Shown here: positions 25,799 to 33,117 of the stretch, piece by piece
Position numbering within the stretch: position 1 is the stretch's first letter
How the letters are laid out: every line of letters begins with the position of its first letter
Source: an uncultured Bacteroidales bacterium
GTDB taxonomy: Bacteria; Bacteroidota; Bacteroidia; Bacteroidales; UBA3663
DNA: 44,213 bases
Direction of reading: 5' to 3'
Assembly (NCBI GenBank): GCA_937899265.1
Contig: CALBPV010000008.1
Coordinates: 1 to 44,213, forward strand
The notes under the pieces: generated by a model
Told to the model about the DNA's origin: nothing
The model's input: only the letters and a program-made list of their open reading frames with translations
The model's database searches: none
Translations under genes and position numbers: made by a program

Positions 25799-27172
25799 AT
25801 GAAAACCATTTGTTTGCTTTTTGAGATTCATCAACCCTACCGTCTCAAAAAATATCGTTTCTACGACATCGGTGCAGACCACTACTACTTCGATGACTAC
25901 GCCAACGAGGAAATCCTCAAGCGCAATGCCTATCAGAGCTACATCCCCGCAGCCAAGATGCTGCTCGAGATGATTAATGCCTCCGACAAGAAGTTCAAGG
26001 TGGCTCTCTCCATCTCGGGTGTGGCTATGGATCAGTTCGAGACCTACTGTCCCGAATTCCTCGACTGCGTACGCGACCTCGTGGCCACCAAGTGCTGCGA
26101 ATTGCTCTGCGAGCCCTACGCCCACTCCCTCTCGGCTCTTCAGGATCCCGAGGAGTTCCAGCGCGAGTGCAAAGCCCAGAGCAAGAAGATTTACGAGACC
26201 TTCAAGTTCCGTCCCAAGACGTTCGTCAACACCGGCTTTATCTACAACGACGAAATCGGCGCCGAAGTGGCTGCTATGGGCTTCAAGGGAATCATCACCG
26301 AGGGTGCCAAGCACGTTCTCGGCTGGAAGTCGGCCAACTATGTTTACAACACCACAGCCAAACACAGCGTAGGTCTCCTGTTCCGCAACCAGAAGCTCTC
26401 CGAGGACATCGCGCTCAATTTCCAGGGCGGTCTCGATGCTCAGACCTATATGTCGTGGATTGAGCAGAGCCCTGCCGAGGAGAAGGTATATACCATCGCC
26501 ATGAACTTCGATGTTGTCGGCGGCATCCATCCCGCTTCCACCGGCATCTTCGAATTCTTCAAGGCTCTCCCCCGCTTCGCCGAGGAGAAAGGCATCTCCT
26601 TCTCGATGCCTCAGGAAGTGTTCGAAAACATTCCTTCCGTCGATACCGCTTCGGTGGGACACCCCATCTCTTGGGACGGCTACGACAAGGATGTATCCGC
26701 ATGGTGCGGCAACGAACTGCAGCACGAAGCGCTCCGAGCCATCTACAGCATCTCCGAACGCCTCAACCTCACCAAGAACGATGTGCTCAAACAGGACTAT
26801 TCCTACCTCCTCTCGGCCGACCACTTCAAGTTCATGTCCACCAAGTACGGCACCTACAATCCCTTCTCGCCATACGAGTCGTCGTTCGATGCCTTCTCCA
26901 ACTACATGAACGTGGTTTCCGACATCCAGATTCGTCTCAAACAGGAGTTCCCCGAGGACATCGAGACCGAAGAGCTTAACCCGCTTGTCAAGCAAATCGA
27001 CAACCAGGGCAAGGAGATTGAGAAACTCCAGGCACAGTTGGCCGATGCAGAGGCAAAACTCGCAGCTGCAGGCATCGCTCCCGAGGCGGCTCCCAAGAAA
27101 GCTCCCGCCAAGAAAGCCGCTGCCCCCAAGAAGGCCGCTGCCAAAAAGAGCTCCAAGAAGGCTGAGAAATAA
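25799..27172 (+). CDS. GH57 family alpha-amylase/4-alpha-glucanotransferase with basic Ala-Lys tail
   Basis: The 457-residue protein begins KTICLLFEIHQPYRLKKYRF with the HQPYR first motif of GH57 and contains FKGIITEGAKHVLGW and TIAMNFDVVGGIHPA from the catalytic barrel. The catalytic domain ends near residue 390. It is followed by a short coiled coil (about 398-425, IDNQGKEIEKLQAQLADAEA) and a 28-residue tail rich in Ala, Pro and Lys (APKKAPAKKAAAPKKAAAKK), like a histone H1 tail. The tail is not part of the GH57 fold. No signal peptide, so it acts in the cytosol on stored glucan. Confidence 0.88.
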   Translation: MKTICLLFEIHQPYRLKKYRFYDIGADHYYFDDYANEEILKRNAYQSYIPAAKMLLEMINASDKKFKVALSISGVAMDQFETYCPEFLDCVRDLVATKCCELLCEPYAHSLSALQDPEEFQRECKAQSKKIYETFKFRPKTFVNTGFIYNDEIGAEVAAMGFKGIITEGAKHVLGWKSANYVYNTTAKHSVGLLFRNQKLSEDIALNFQGGLDAQTYMSWIEQSPAEEKVYTIAMNFDVVGGIHPASTGIFEFFKALPRFAEEKGISFSMPQEVFENIPSVDTASVGHPISWDGYDKDVSAWCGNELQHEALRAIYSISERLNLTKNDVLKQDYSYLLSADHFKFMSTKYGTYNPFSPYESSFDAFSNYMNVVSDIQIRLKQEFPEDIETEELNPLVKQIDNQGKEIEKLQAQLADAEAKLAAAGIAPEAAPKKAPAKKAAAPKKAAAKKSSKKAEK

Positions 27173-27284
27173 GTTCGGCTCCCGAATCCGGCTTCCCTTG
27201 CCTGGTGCACCGGAAGCCGGAGACGGAGTTCTTCGGACAGATTGAATTTCTTCTTTTTATTCACCCTCTAACTCATTACCAACT

Positions 27285-27443
27285 ATGGCAAAGTACGTTT
27301 GTGACGTCTGCGGTTATGTCTATGACCCCGAAGTGGGCGATCCCGACAACGGCATTCAGCCCGGCATCGCTTGGGCCGACCTTCCCGAGGATTGGGTATG
27401 CCCCCTCTGTGGTGTCGGCAAGGACGAATTCTCCGAAGAATAA
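27285..27443 (+). CDS. Rubredoxin
   Basis: A 52-residue protein with the two Cys-X2-Cys knuckles of rubredoxin: YVCDVCGYVYDPEVGDPDNG (Cys6, Cys9) and WVCPLCGVGKDEF (Cys39, Cys42), binding one iron. The aromatic core residues (Tyr11, Tyr13, Trp30, Trp37) are present. It carries single electrons, in anaerobes often to rubrerythrin or other oxygen- and peroxide-detoxifying enzymes. It lies 112 bases after GH57 and ends at a strong terminator, so it may be co-transcribed with the glycogen genes, though function gives no reason for it. Confidence 0.95.
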   Translation: MAKYVCDVCGYVYDPEVGDPDNGIQPGIAWADLPEDWVCPLCGVGKDEFSEE

Positions 27444-27473
27444 CATCTCCCCTTTTTAAATCCCTTTTATTCC

Positions 27474-27503
27474 AAGACCGGACCTCTGTTCCGGTCTTTT
27501 TTT
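27474..27503 (+). terminator. Rho-independent terminator after rubredoxin
   Basis: Perfect 9-bp stem AAGACCGGA (27474-27482) and TCCGGTCTT (27490-27498), 7-nt loop, followed by five T. Confidence 0.9.
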
Positions 27504-27608
27504 ATGCTCCGGCCCCTGTCATGTATAAATATTCATGAAAAACGCACAAAAACGCAGTCCTTTATGCAATTTTCCTGCTCAAATGACATATATTTCATTT
27601 TTTTGCTT

Positions 27609-27616
27609 TATATTTG
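27609..27616 (+). promoter_or_regulatory. -7 box for the porin gene
   Basis: TATATTTG followed by CC, 38 bases before the porin ATG. The -33 region is AT-rich without a clear TTTG at the right distance. Confidence 0.5.
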
Positions 27617-27653
27617 CCGACGAAATTCATCAAATTAAACCATTTTACTACAA

Positions 27654-28721
27654 ATGAAACATCGTTACATTCTTTGCACCCTGCTGCTCTCGTTTGCTCT
27701 GAGCCTCCAGGCGCAGACCAACGGACAAGACGGCACCGACTGGCTGAAAAGCCTCGCGAGCCGCATCCAACTCAATGGCTATGCACAGGCAGGCTACACC
27801 TACCGCAATCAGGACGGCACAGAGACCAACACCTTCGACTTGAAGCGAACCCTCCTCTGGGCCAAGGCCCCGGTGACAGACCGATGGTCGTTCCTCTTCA
27901 TGATGGACTTCTCATCGGAGGTTCAGGAGTTCTACACCGACTATCGCATCTCCACCGACAAGTCGCTGACCGTGCGTTTCGGACAGTTCAAGAACAGCCT
28001 CTCGCTCGAGAATCCCCTCTCCCCCACCAAGGTGGAACTCATCGATGTCTATTCCCAAGGCGTAACCTGGCTCACCGGATGCGGTTCCGACCCGCTCTAT
28101 GGCGTGAACTACGGACGCGATTTGGGTCTCGAAATCTACGGCTTCCTCTTCGACAATCACCTCTACTATGAACTCGCCGTCATGAACGGACAGGGCATCA
28201 ACAAGAAGGACCGGAACAACAAGAAGGACATCATCGCCCGCCTCGACTACCGTCCCGTTGCCAATTGGCGCATCGTGGCCTCCGGACAGCTCGGAACGGG
28301 CAACGCCGTCAAGGCTTCAATCTATAATCCCGACATTGCCGTAGGCCAGAACTACAAACGCAACCGCTGGACCCTGGGTGCCGAGTGGAAGAGCCATACC
28401 GAGGGCATCGATTACTGGAAGGACCGCTGCGCCTCCGTGCACGGCGAGATATTGGCCGGCAAGGACGGCGATGTCAACAGCTGGGGCGGATACGTGACGG
28501 CTTCTGTGCCCGTGGCCGAATGGCTCGACGTGGTGGCCTCAGCCGACTATTTCAAGTTCAACGACCATCTCGACATGGGACAGACCAACTTCGTGGCCGG
28601 TGTCCAGCATTGGTTCTACCGCACCTGCCGTGTTCAGCTGCAATACACCTTTGCCAATCCCGTCGGCTTGAACCAAAAGCACTACGGCAATCTCCAGGCT
28701 CAGGTGCAGATAGCCTTTTAA
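27654..28721 (+). CDS. OprO/OprP-type outer membrane porin
   Basis: The 355-residue protein has a Sec signal (MKHRYILCTLLLSFALSLQA, cut near QAQ) and a beta-barrel composition ending in Phe (LQAQVQIAF). The pattern IQLNGYAQAGYTYRNQDGTE, FDLKRTLLWAKAPVTDRWSF and VRFGQFKNSLSLENPLSPTK matches the phosphate-selective porin O/P family, which is widespread in Bacteroidales. Substrate specificity in this phylum is not established. It has its own promoter and is followed by repeats, then the symporter gene. Confidence 0.85.
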   Translation: MKHRYILCTLLLSFALSLQAQTNGQDGTDWLKSLASRIQLNGYAQAGYTYRNQDGTETNTFDLKRTLLWAKAPVTDRWSFLFMMDFSSEVQEFYTDYRISTDKSLTVRFGQFKNSLSLENPLSPTKVELIDVYSQGVTWLTGCGSDPLYGVNYGRDLGLEIYGFLFDNHLYYELAVMNGQGINKKDRNNKKDIIARLDYRPVANWRIVASGQLGTGNAVKASIYNPDIAVGQNYKRNRWTLGAEWKSHTEGIDYWKDRCASVHGEILAGKDGDVNSWGGYVTASVPVAEWLDVVASADYFKFNDHLDMGQTNFVAGVQHWFYRTCRVQLQYTFANPVGLNQKHYGNLQAQVQIAF

Positions 28722-28738
28722 AGGGTAGTTCTATTCAT

Positions 28739-28797
28739 TCCCCCGTCTCCCCCGTCTCCCCCGTCTCCCCGTCTCCCCGTCTCCCCGTCTCCCCCGT
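28739..28797. repeat. Pyrimidine-rich tandem repeat (CCCCGTCTC type)
   Basis: About seven copies of an 8-9-base unit CCC(C)CGTCT fill 28739-28797, downstream of the porin stop. Unit length alternates between eight and nine bases, so it cannot keep a reading frame. Confidence 0.85.
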
Positions 28798-28830
28798 TAT
28801 TATAACGAAAAAACTCTTGTTTTTTCGAAC
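28793..28830. repeat. 38-bp intergenic element, copy 1 (A/T hairpin)
   Basis: Contains the perfect 9-bp inverted repeat CGAAAAAAC-TCTT-GTTTTTTCG (28806-28827). The same 38-bp segment, with a few mismatches, recurs at 42449-42486. It may work as a terminator for the porin gene. Confidence 0.7.
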
Positions 28831-28866
28831 CTCTCGAACCTCTCGAGCCTCTCGAGCCTCTCGAAC
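28828..28866. repeat. 9-bp tandem repeat (CTCTCGAAC/GCC)
   Basis: Four to five copies of a 9-base unit, AACCTCTCG or AGCCTCTCG, follow the hairpin element. No other role is visible; the symporter starts at 28900. Confidence 0.8.
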
Positions 28867-28899
28867 ACTGAACCATTAACCATTAACTATTATGATTAT

Positions 28900-30426
28900 A
28901 TGTTTATCAAACTACTTCTCACCGCAATCTTTCTGATTGTGATTATTGCAGTCGGCATCTACTCGCGCAAGCAGGCCAGCTCCGTCGAGGGCTTCGTCCT
29001 CGGAGGACGCAACGTGGGCCCCTGGCTCTCTGCCTTTGCCTACGGCACCAGTTATTTCTCGGCAGTGGTCTTTGTGGGCTACGCCGGACAGTTCGGTTGG
29101 AAATATGGACTCTCATCGACTTGGATAGGTGTGGGCAATGCCGTGATAGGCTCGCTCTTAGCCTGGCTCGTCCTCGGCAAACGCACCCGCCAGATGACAC
29201 AGCATATCCAGAGCCGCACGATGCCCGACTTCTTCGGCACGCGTTTCAACTCGCAGATGCTTCGCGTCACAGCCTCCATCATCGCCTTCGTGTTCCTCAT
29301 CCCCTACACAGCCGGTGTCTATAAGGGCATCTCTACCCTCTTCGAGATGGGCTTCGGCATTCCCTACGAGTACTGCGTTGTCATCATGGCTGCCCTCACT
29401 GCCGTTTACGTCATCCTGGGCGGCTATCGTGCCACCGCTCTCAACGACTTCATCCAGGGCATCATCATGATCTTCGGCATCGTGACCATCATTGCCGTTG
29501 TCCTCAACACCCAGGGCGGCCTCTCGGCTGCTGTGTCCAAAATGGCAGCCATCCCCGCCGACGGCAATCCACAAGTGAACGGCGGCTTCGCCTCCCTATG
29601 GGGTCCCGACCCGCTCAACCTGCTCGGTGTCGTCATCCTCACCTCGCTCGGCACATGGGGACTGCCGCAGATGGTGGGCAAGTTCTACTCCGTGACAGAC
29701 GAGGCAGCCATACGCCGCGGCACCGTTATCTCGACACTGTTCGCCTTCATCGTGTCAGGCGGATGCTACTTCCTGGGCGGCTTCGGACGTTTGTTCGGCA
29801 TGCCTCCCACACTGCCCAACGGACGTCTTGACTTCGATGCCATCATTCCCTCGATGCTCGTCACCCTGCCCGATGCCCTCATCGGCCTCGTGGTTCTCCT
29901 CGTGCTCTCGGCTTCGATGTCCACACTGGCTTCGCTGGTACTGACATCCTCGTCCACGATGACGCTCGACCTCATCTACCGCGACAAGAAGTCGCAGCCC
30001 GGCGAGGTGGAGACGGGTTCCATCGACGCCGCTGTGGCCGACAAGATAGAACACCGCAAAGTGATTGTCATGCGCGTCCTGATTGTGTTCTTCATTGCCA
30101 TCTCCCTCCTCATTGCACTCAATCCCCCGACGTTCATCGCCCAAATGATGGGCATCTCATGGGGTGCGCTTGCCGGCGCCTTCCTGGCTCCCTTCATGCT
30201 CGGCCTCTATTGGAAGGGTGTAACACCCTCCTCCGTCTGGGCCTGCTTCACGTGGGGCGTAGGCATCACGGTGGTCAACATGCTCTTGGGCAATCCCTTC
30301 TCCCCCATCAACTGCGGTGCCATAGCCATGGTCGGCGGATTCGTCGTTGTATGGCTCGTCTCCCTCTTCACAACCAAGATGTCGAAGACCTACGTCGATC
30401 GCATCTTCGAGTGCTACAAAAAGTAA
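28900..30426 (+). CDS. Sodium:solute symporter (SSS family)
   Basis: The 508-residue protein has about 13 hydrophobic segments and family motifs: FVLGGRNVGPWLSAFAYGTS at the N-terminus, GGYRATALNDFIQGIIMIFG, and LPDALIGLVVLLVLSASMST followed by LASLVLTSSST. These place it in the sodium:solute symporter family, which takes up sugars, amino acids or vitamins with sodium. The substrate cannot be read; the fold resembles both PutP-like and sugar-type members. It is followed by a strong terminator. Confidence 0.9.
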   Translation: MFIKLLLTAIFLIVIIAVGIYSRKQASSVEGFVLGGRNVGPWLSAFAYGTSYFSAVVFVGYAGQFGWKYGLSSTWIGVGNAVIGSLLAWLVLGKRTRQMTQHIQSRTMPDFFGTRFNSQMLRVTASIIAFVFLIPYTAGVYKGISTLFEMGFGIPYEYCVVIMAALTAVYVILGGYRATALNDFIQGIIMIFGIVTIIAVVLNTQGGLSAAVSKMAAIPADGNPQVNGGFASLWGPDPLNLLGVVILTSLGTWGLPQMVGKFYSVTDEAAIRRGTVISTLFAFIVSGGCYFLGGFGRLFGMPPTLPNGRLDFDAIIPSMLVTLPDALIGLVVLLVLSASMSTLASLVLTSSSTMTLDLIYRDKKSQPGEVETGSIDAAVADKIEHRKVIVMRVLIVFFIAISLLIALNPPTFIAQMMGISWGALAGAFLAPFMLGLYWKGVTPSSVWACFTWGVGITVVNMLLGNPFSPINCGAIAMVGGFVVVWLVSLFTTKMSKTYVDRIFECYKK

Positions 30427-30448
30427 GCCCTCCCCCGCTATACAGATT

Positions 30449-30480
30449 GCCCCGGGTCGTCCTTGCGGACGACCCGGGGC
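30449..30480. terminator. Strong bidirectional hairpin terminator
   Basis: Perfect 14-bp stem GCCCCGGGTCGTCC (30449-30462) with its complement (30467-30480) around TTGC. It lies between the convergent symporter and phosphatase genes, with a T-rich stretch on the symporter side. Confidence 0.88.
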
Positions 30481-30497
30481 CTGTTGTCTTGTCCTAA

Positions 30498-30944
30498 TTA
30501 TTCGCCCCTTGCAATCGCCTCACAACCGGCGAGGAGGTTCTGATACGTCGCCTCGAAATCTCCGGTGTACCACGGGTCCGCGACATCCCGTCCGACATCG
30601 GTATAGGACATCATGAGGCGAATCTTTTCCTCCGGGTCCTCCGGGATGATACGGCGAATGAGGCGGAGGTTGGATGCGTCCATACAAATGATGCGGTCGA
30701 AACGGTCATAATCGCCCCGGGTGACCTGCCTTGCCCGCTTTTCCGGGTCAAACCAGACACCATGCCGACTGAGGCAGCGCTTGGCCGGAGGATAGACGGG
30801 ATTGCCGATTTCCTCCGTCGAAACCGCAGCAGACTCAACATAAAAGTCCCCCTCTCTACCCTGCTCCTTGACCAATGCCTTGAGAATGAACTCCGCCATC
30901 GGACTTCGGCAGATGTTCCCGTGGCACACAAAAAGTACATTCAT
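30498..30944 (-). CDS. Low-molecular-weight protein tyrosine phosphatase
   Basis: The 148-residue protein starts MNVLFVCHGNICRSPMAEFI: the phosphatase loop CX5R(S) is Cys7-HGNIC-Arg13-Ser14, and the general-acid Asp is in DVADPWYTGDF near the C-terminus. The ATG at 30944 is chosen because TAAGGA lies about 12 bases upstream, overlapping the stop of the preceding small gene; an in-frame ATG at 30965 is less likely. In bacteria these enzymes often act with tyrosine kinases in polysaccharide export, but none is nearby. Confidence 0.92.
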   Translation of the reverse strand: MNVLFVCHGNICRSPMAEFILKALVKEQGREGDFYVESAAVSTEEIGNPVYPPAKRCLSRHGVWFDPEKRARQVTRGDYDRFDRIICMDASNLRLIRRIIPEDPEEKIRLMMSYTDVGRDVADPWYTGDFEATYQNLLAGCEAIARGE

Positions 30945-30957
30945 TTTTGATGTTTCC

Positions 30958-31191
30958 TTATTCATATTGATTCTTATGCCTGTACTGTTCCGACAATTCC
31001 AGAAGTTTTCTGAACTTCTCAATACGTTCCGGCTTCAGCACCCCGGCATTATACAACTTCCGGTTGTGCTTCAACCAGTTGAGATACAATCCCCGCTCCT
31101 CTGCTTTGTGCTTCGACGGGTTCCGGTGATGCGTATTTATAAACTCAAACACTTCGTCGTATTTCTGACTCCAACTTTCGTCCCGTTTCAT
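30958..31191 (-). CDS. Small stand-alone helicase-associated (HA) domain protein
   Basis: The 77-residue protein (MKRDESWSQKYDEVFEFINT ... PSKHKAEERGLYLNWLKHNR ... ERIEKFRKLLEL) matches a single HA domain, normally found in several copies at the C-terminus of some helicases and thought to bind nucleic acid: conserved Trp, the Tyr-x3-Phe-x3 helix, R-x-P-S, L-x-x-W and the E-R-x-x-x-F helix. Here it is alone. Its stop is 13 bases before the phosphatase ATG and it shares one transcript with it. The role of the pair is unknown. Confidence 0.7.
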   Translation of the reverse strand: MKRDESWSQKYDEVFEFINTHHRNPSKHKAEERGLYLNWLKHNRKLYNAGVLKPERIEKFRKLLELSEQYRHKNQYE

Positions 31192-31323
31192 ATTTATGTC
31201 TTATCATCGGGTTTCCCCGGTTTCTCCTTTACTCATGATGCAATGGAACCTGTCCCCTGTCACAGCCCAGGTTTTATGGAATATTTTTGTGAATATTTAC
31301 AGATTTATGCTGTAAAGATAGTG

Positions 31324-31331
31324 CAAAGATA
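31324..31331 (-). promoter_or_regulatory. -7 box for the HA-domain/phosphatase operon
   Basis: TATCTTTG on the minus strand followed by CAC, giving a leader of about 125 nt. It lies just downstream of the toxin remnant. Confidence 0.5.
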
Positions 31332-31377
31332 CGAAAAATGAAAAGTGTGCCATTTCTGTAGGTGATGCTTGTCTGAA

Positions 31378-31422
31378 CTATTTATCGTCATAGTGTCCTT
31401 CGACCTCGATGATATAGTTCAT
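31378..31422 (-). pseudogene. Remnant of a YoeB-type toxin gene (14 codons)
   Basis: An ATG overlaps the antitoxin stop as ATGA, the usual toxin-antitoxin spacing, but the frame reads only MNYIIEVEGHYDDK before TAG. The end (GHYDDK) resembles, from memory, the C-terminal residues of Bacteroidetes YoeB/Txe toxins. The start and end of a toxin therefore seem joined with the body deleted. Without a search this is a suggestion; it could also be a chance short ORF. Confidence 0.45.
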
Positions 31423-31670
31423 AGTTCATCCATCCACTTCTGTGCTGCAGCAGCACTCTCGAATTTCAGCGTCTTACTCTCTTTATGTTCCTGCCTGGCC
31501 TGCTCAATCTTTGCTGCCAGTGCCGGGGTGATTGTCAGGTCATCATCCTCGACGGACACAAGTGTGTAGAGCTTGCTGTTCCTGCGGATATAAACACGTT
31601 CTCCATTGTCAACCCGGTCAAACGAGGTGGCCAGATTGCTCCTAAAGTCTCTCATTGTCAATGATGTCAT
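31419..31670 (-). CDS. Phd/YefM family antitoxin
   Basis: The 83-residue protein (MTSLTMRDFRSNLATSFDRV, then GERVYIRRNSKLYTLVSVED) has the Phd/YefM DNA-binding N-terminal fold, and a C-terminal helical part (AAKIEQARQEHKESKTLKFE) that would wrap a RelE/YoeB toxin. No full toxin gene is adjacent on either side; a 14-codon remnant overlaps the stop. A TATCTTTG box lies 27 bases upstream. It may survive as a lone antitoxin protecting against a related toxin elsewhere. Confidence 0.8.
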   Translation of the reverse strand: MTSLTMRDFRSNLATSFDRVDNGERVYIRRNSKLYTLVSVEDDDLTITPALAAKIEQARQEHKESKTLKFESAAAAQKWMDEL

Positions 31671-31696
31671 AACTCAAAATGTTTAGTTTTGCGGTG

Positions 31697-31704
31697 CAAA
31701 GATA
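31697..31704 (-). promoter_or_regulatory. -7 box for the antitoxin gene
   Basis: TATCTTTG on the minus strand followed by CACCGC, 27 bases upstream of the antitoxin ATG. Confidence 0.55.
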
Positions 31705-32060
31705 GCATTTTTTTTCGAAACTTCCAAAATATTGTGTACGTTTTTGCGTACACATTGGTTAAAAAAATTAAAATGTACCTGCGGACATGAAAATCTTCGC
31801 AGATTTTTTGGGTCTATGTTGATTTGAGGGGGTAATATAGAAGGCGAGACGATAATGTGTATATCTATACCAATGTCATCAGTACACATAATCCACACTG
31901 TGCTAACTTCTTGCGCCGTTCGTATGGCGATGAATCTTAGTCTTATCTGCTAATAGACATTCGTCTTTACCCACGCGTTTACAATTCAACGTAGGCCCTT
32001 AACAGATATGCCCACGATTCTGAATTTTTGAGAATGGTTATGACATTTTTTCGCAAACGG
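31705..32060. other. AT-rich gap without a recognisable gene
   Basis: Only short unconvincing ORFs without family resemblance are present. The sequence is much more AT-rich than its surroundings. No tRNA or hairpin stands out. Confidence 0.5.
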
Positions 32061-32249
32061 ATTTCCGAAGTTCGCGAAACGCTTTGAGCATACTCAATTG
32101 GATTTCCGAAGTTCGGAAAACGCTTTGAGCGTACTCAATGGAACTTCCGAAGTTCGGAAAACGTTTTGAGCGTACTCAATTGGATTTCCGAAGTTCGGAA
32201 AACGTTTTGAGCATACTCAATGGAGTTTCCGATGTTCGGAGAACGATTT
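32061..32249. repeat. 41-bp tandem repeat array (four full copies and a partial fifth)
   Basis: Units start at 32061, 32102, 32143, 32184 and 32225, exactly 41 bases apart. Each holds two dyads: TTCCGAA-G-TTCGGAA and TTGAG-CRTA-CTCAA. Copies differ at a few bases; the fifth is shortened and diverged. There are no variable spacers, so it is not CRISPR, and 41 is not a multiple of three, so it is not a coding repeat. Confidence 0.9.
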
Positions 32250-32440
32250 GCACAAAATTTCGAGGTCAGACCCGTGTTTGATGTACCTGTAGGCCATATT
32301 TTGCGATTCAAAGAGATGGAATTTTGTGGAAAAATGATAAATTTCGACACATTTTTTTTCATGCCAAATCTCTCCGAAGTCTATCCTTTATAAAATATTT
32401 GGCACCAACAGCGCAATGCCATTTGACGCTATATTGGAGT

Positions 32441-32716
32441 CGCAGGGGCAAGCCCCTGCGCTCGGTTATGTGCCCCTTGCAGGGGCAGCTGATACGGATA
32501 TTCTTCATTCGCAGGGGCAAGCCCCTACGCTATGTTATTTGACCCCGATGGGGTAAATGGAAGCCCTGAAAGGGCTGTATATCCCAGCACAGGGGCTTGC
32601 CCCTTGTGTCTATCCGTTCCCGATTTAACCATGCCCCCGCAAGGGGCAAATATCCCAGCACAGGGACTTGTCCCTGTGTGAATGACCGTCGCCGTGTGAA
32701 TTGCCCCTGCAAGGGG
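32441..32716. repeat. Cluster of GC-rich palindromic (REP-like) elements
   Basis: At least eight short palindromes in series, including CGCAGGGGC-AA-GCCCCTGCG (32441-32460), TGCCCCT-TGC-AGGGGCA (32471-32487), ACCCC-GAT-GGGGT (32542-32554), AGCCCT-GAA-AGGGCT (32562-32576) and CACAGGGGC-TT-GCCCC (near 32589). A 52-base part (32657-32708) recurs at 34511-34562 on the other side of the ATPase gene, and an inverted copy of 32528-32553 also occurs there. Confidence 0.85.
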
Positions 32717-32750
32717 CTCATAACATAACTTTGTTGTCGGACTCGATAAC

Positions 32751-32849
32751 CCTGAACCTTGAAACCTGAACCTTGAACCTTGAACCTTGAAACCTGAAAC
32801 TTGAACCATGAACCTTGAAACCTGAACCTTGAACCTTGAACCTTGAACC
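32751..32849. repeat. Degenerate heptamer array (CCTTGAA)
   Basis: About fourteen head-to-tail copies of CCTTGAA or variants CCTGAAA, CTTGAAC and CATGAAC. Similar short runs occur at 42399-42434, 42483-42507 and 42549-42570. Confidence 0.9.
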
Positions 32850-32972
32850 ATTCACTCGTTGCCGGGGTTCGGAAGTTTCAGAGATTGTAAGGTGGGCATG
32901 ACATTTTGGAGGAAAAATATCGTTCTGCTGAGATTTTTCTTCATTTTTCTGGAGTATCGGGCCCATGATTTC

Positions 32973-33088
32973 TTTGAAAAGTGTATTTTTGCAGTACCAG
33001 AATTCTTTGAAAAGTGTATTTTTCTGAGGTCAAAATCCTTTGAAAAGTGTATTTTTCTGAGGCCGAAATCCTTTGAAAAGTGTATTTT
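32973..33088. repeat. 33-bp direct repeat array upstream of the ATPase gene
   Basis: Four copies start at 32973, 33006, 33039 and 33072, exactly 33 bases apart (about three helical turns), each beginning TTTGAAAAGTGTATTTT. The core GAAAA-GTGTA-TTTTTC is a near dyad. The last copy ends about 30 bases before the ATPase ATG. The unit is a multiple of three, so both strands can be read as 11-residue repeats (plus strand: FFEKCIF..., minus strand: KIHFSK...), but no start signal or family supports translation. Confidence 0.88.
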
Positions 33089-33117
33089 CGGGATAATGTT
33101 CATTCAAAAACAGTGAT

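Noticed and set aside
31683..31898. 71-codon minus-strand ORF in the AT-rich gap
   Set aside because: No family resemblance, and it overlaps the antitoxin promoter.
32061..32249. CRISPR array
   Set aside because: Units repeat over their full 41 bases with no unique spacers, and no cas genes are present.
32525..32851. Minus-strand ORF with repeated GSRFKVQ units
   Set aside because: It is the translation of the degenerate heptamer array and palindromes, a familiar artefact in Bacteroidales annotation.
32898..33116. Small repeat protein encoded over the 33-bp array, ending one base before the ATPase ATG
   Set aside because: The frame is kept only because 33 is a multiple of three; both strands are open, composition is non-coding-like and no signal for translation is seen. 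Kept as a repeat array.
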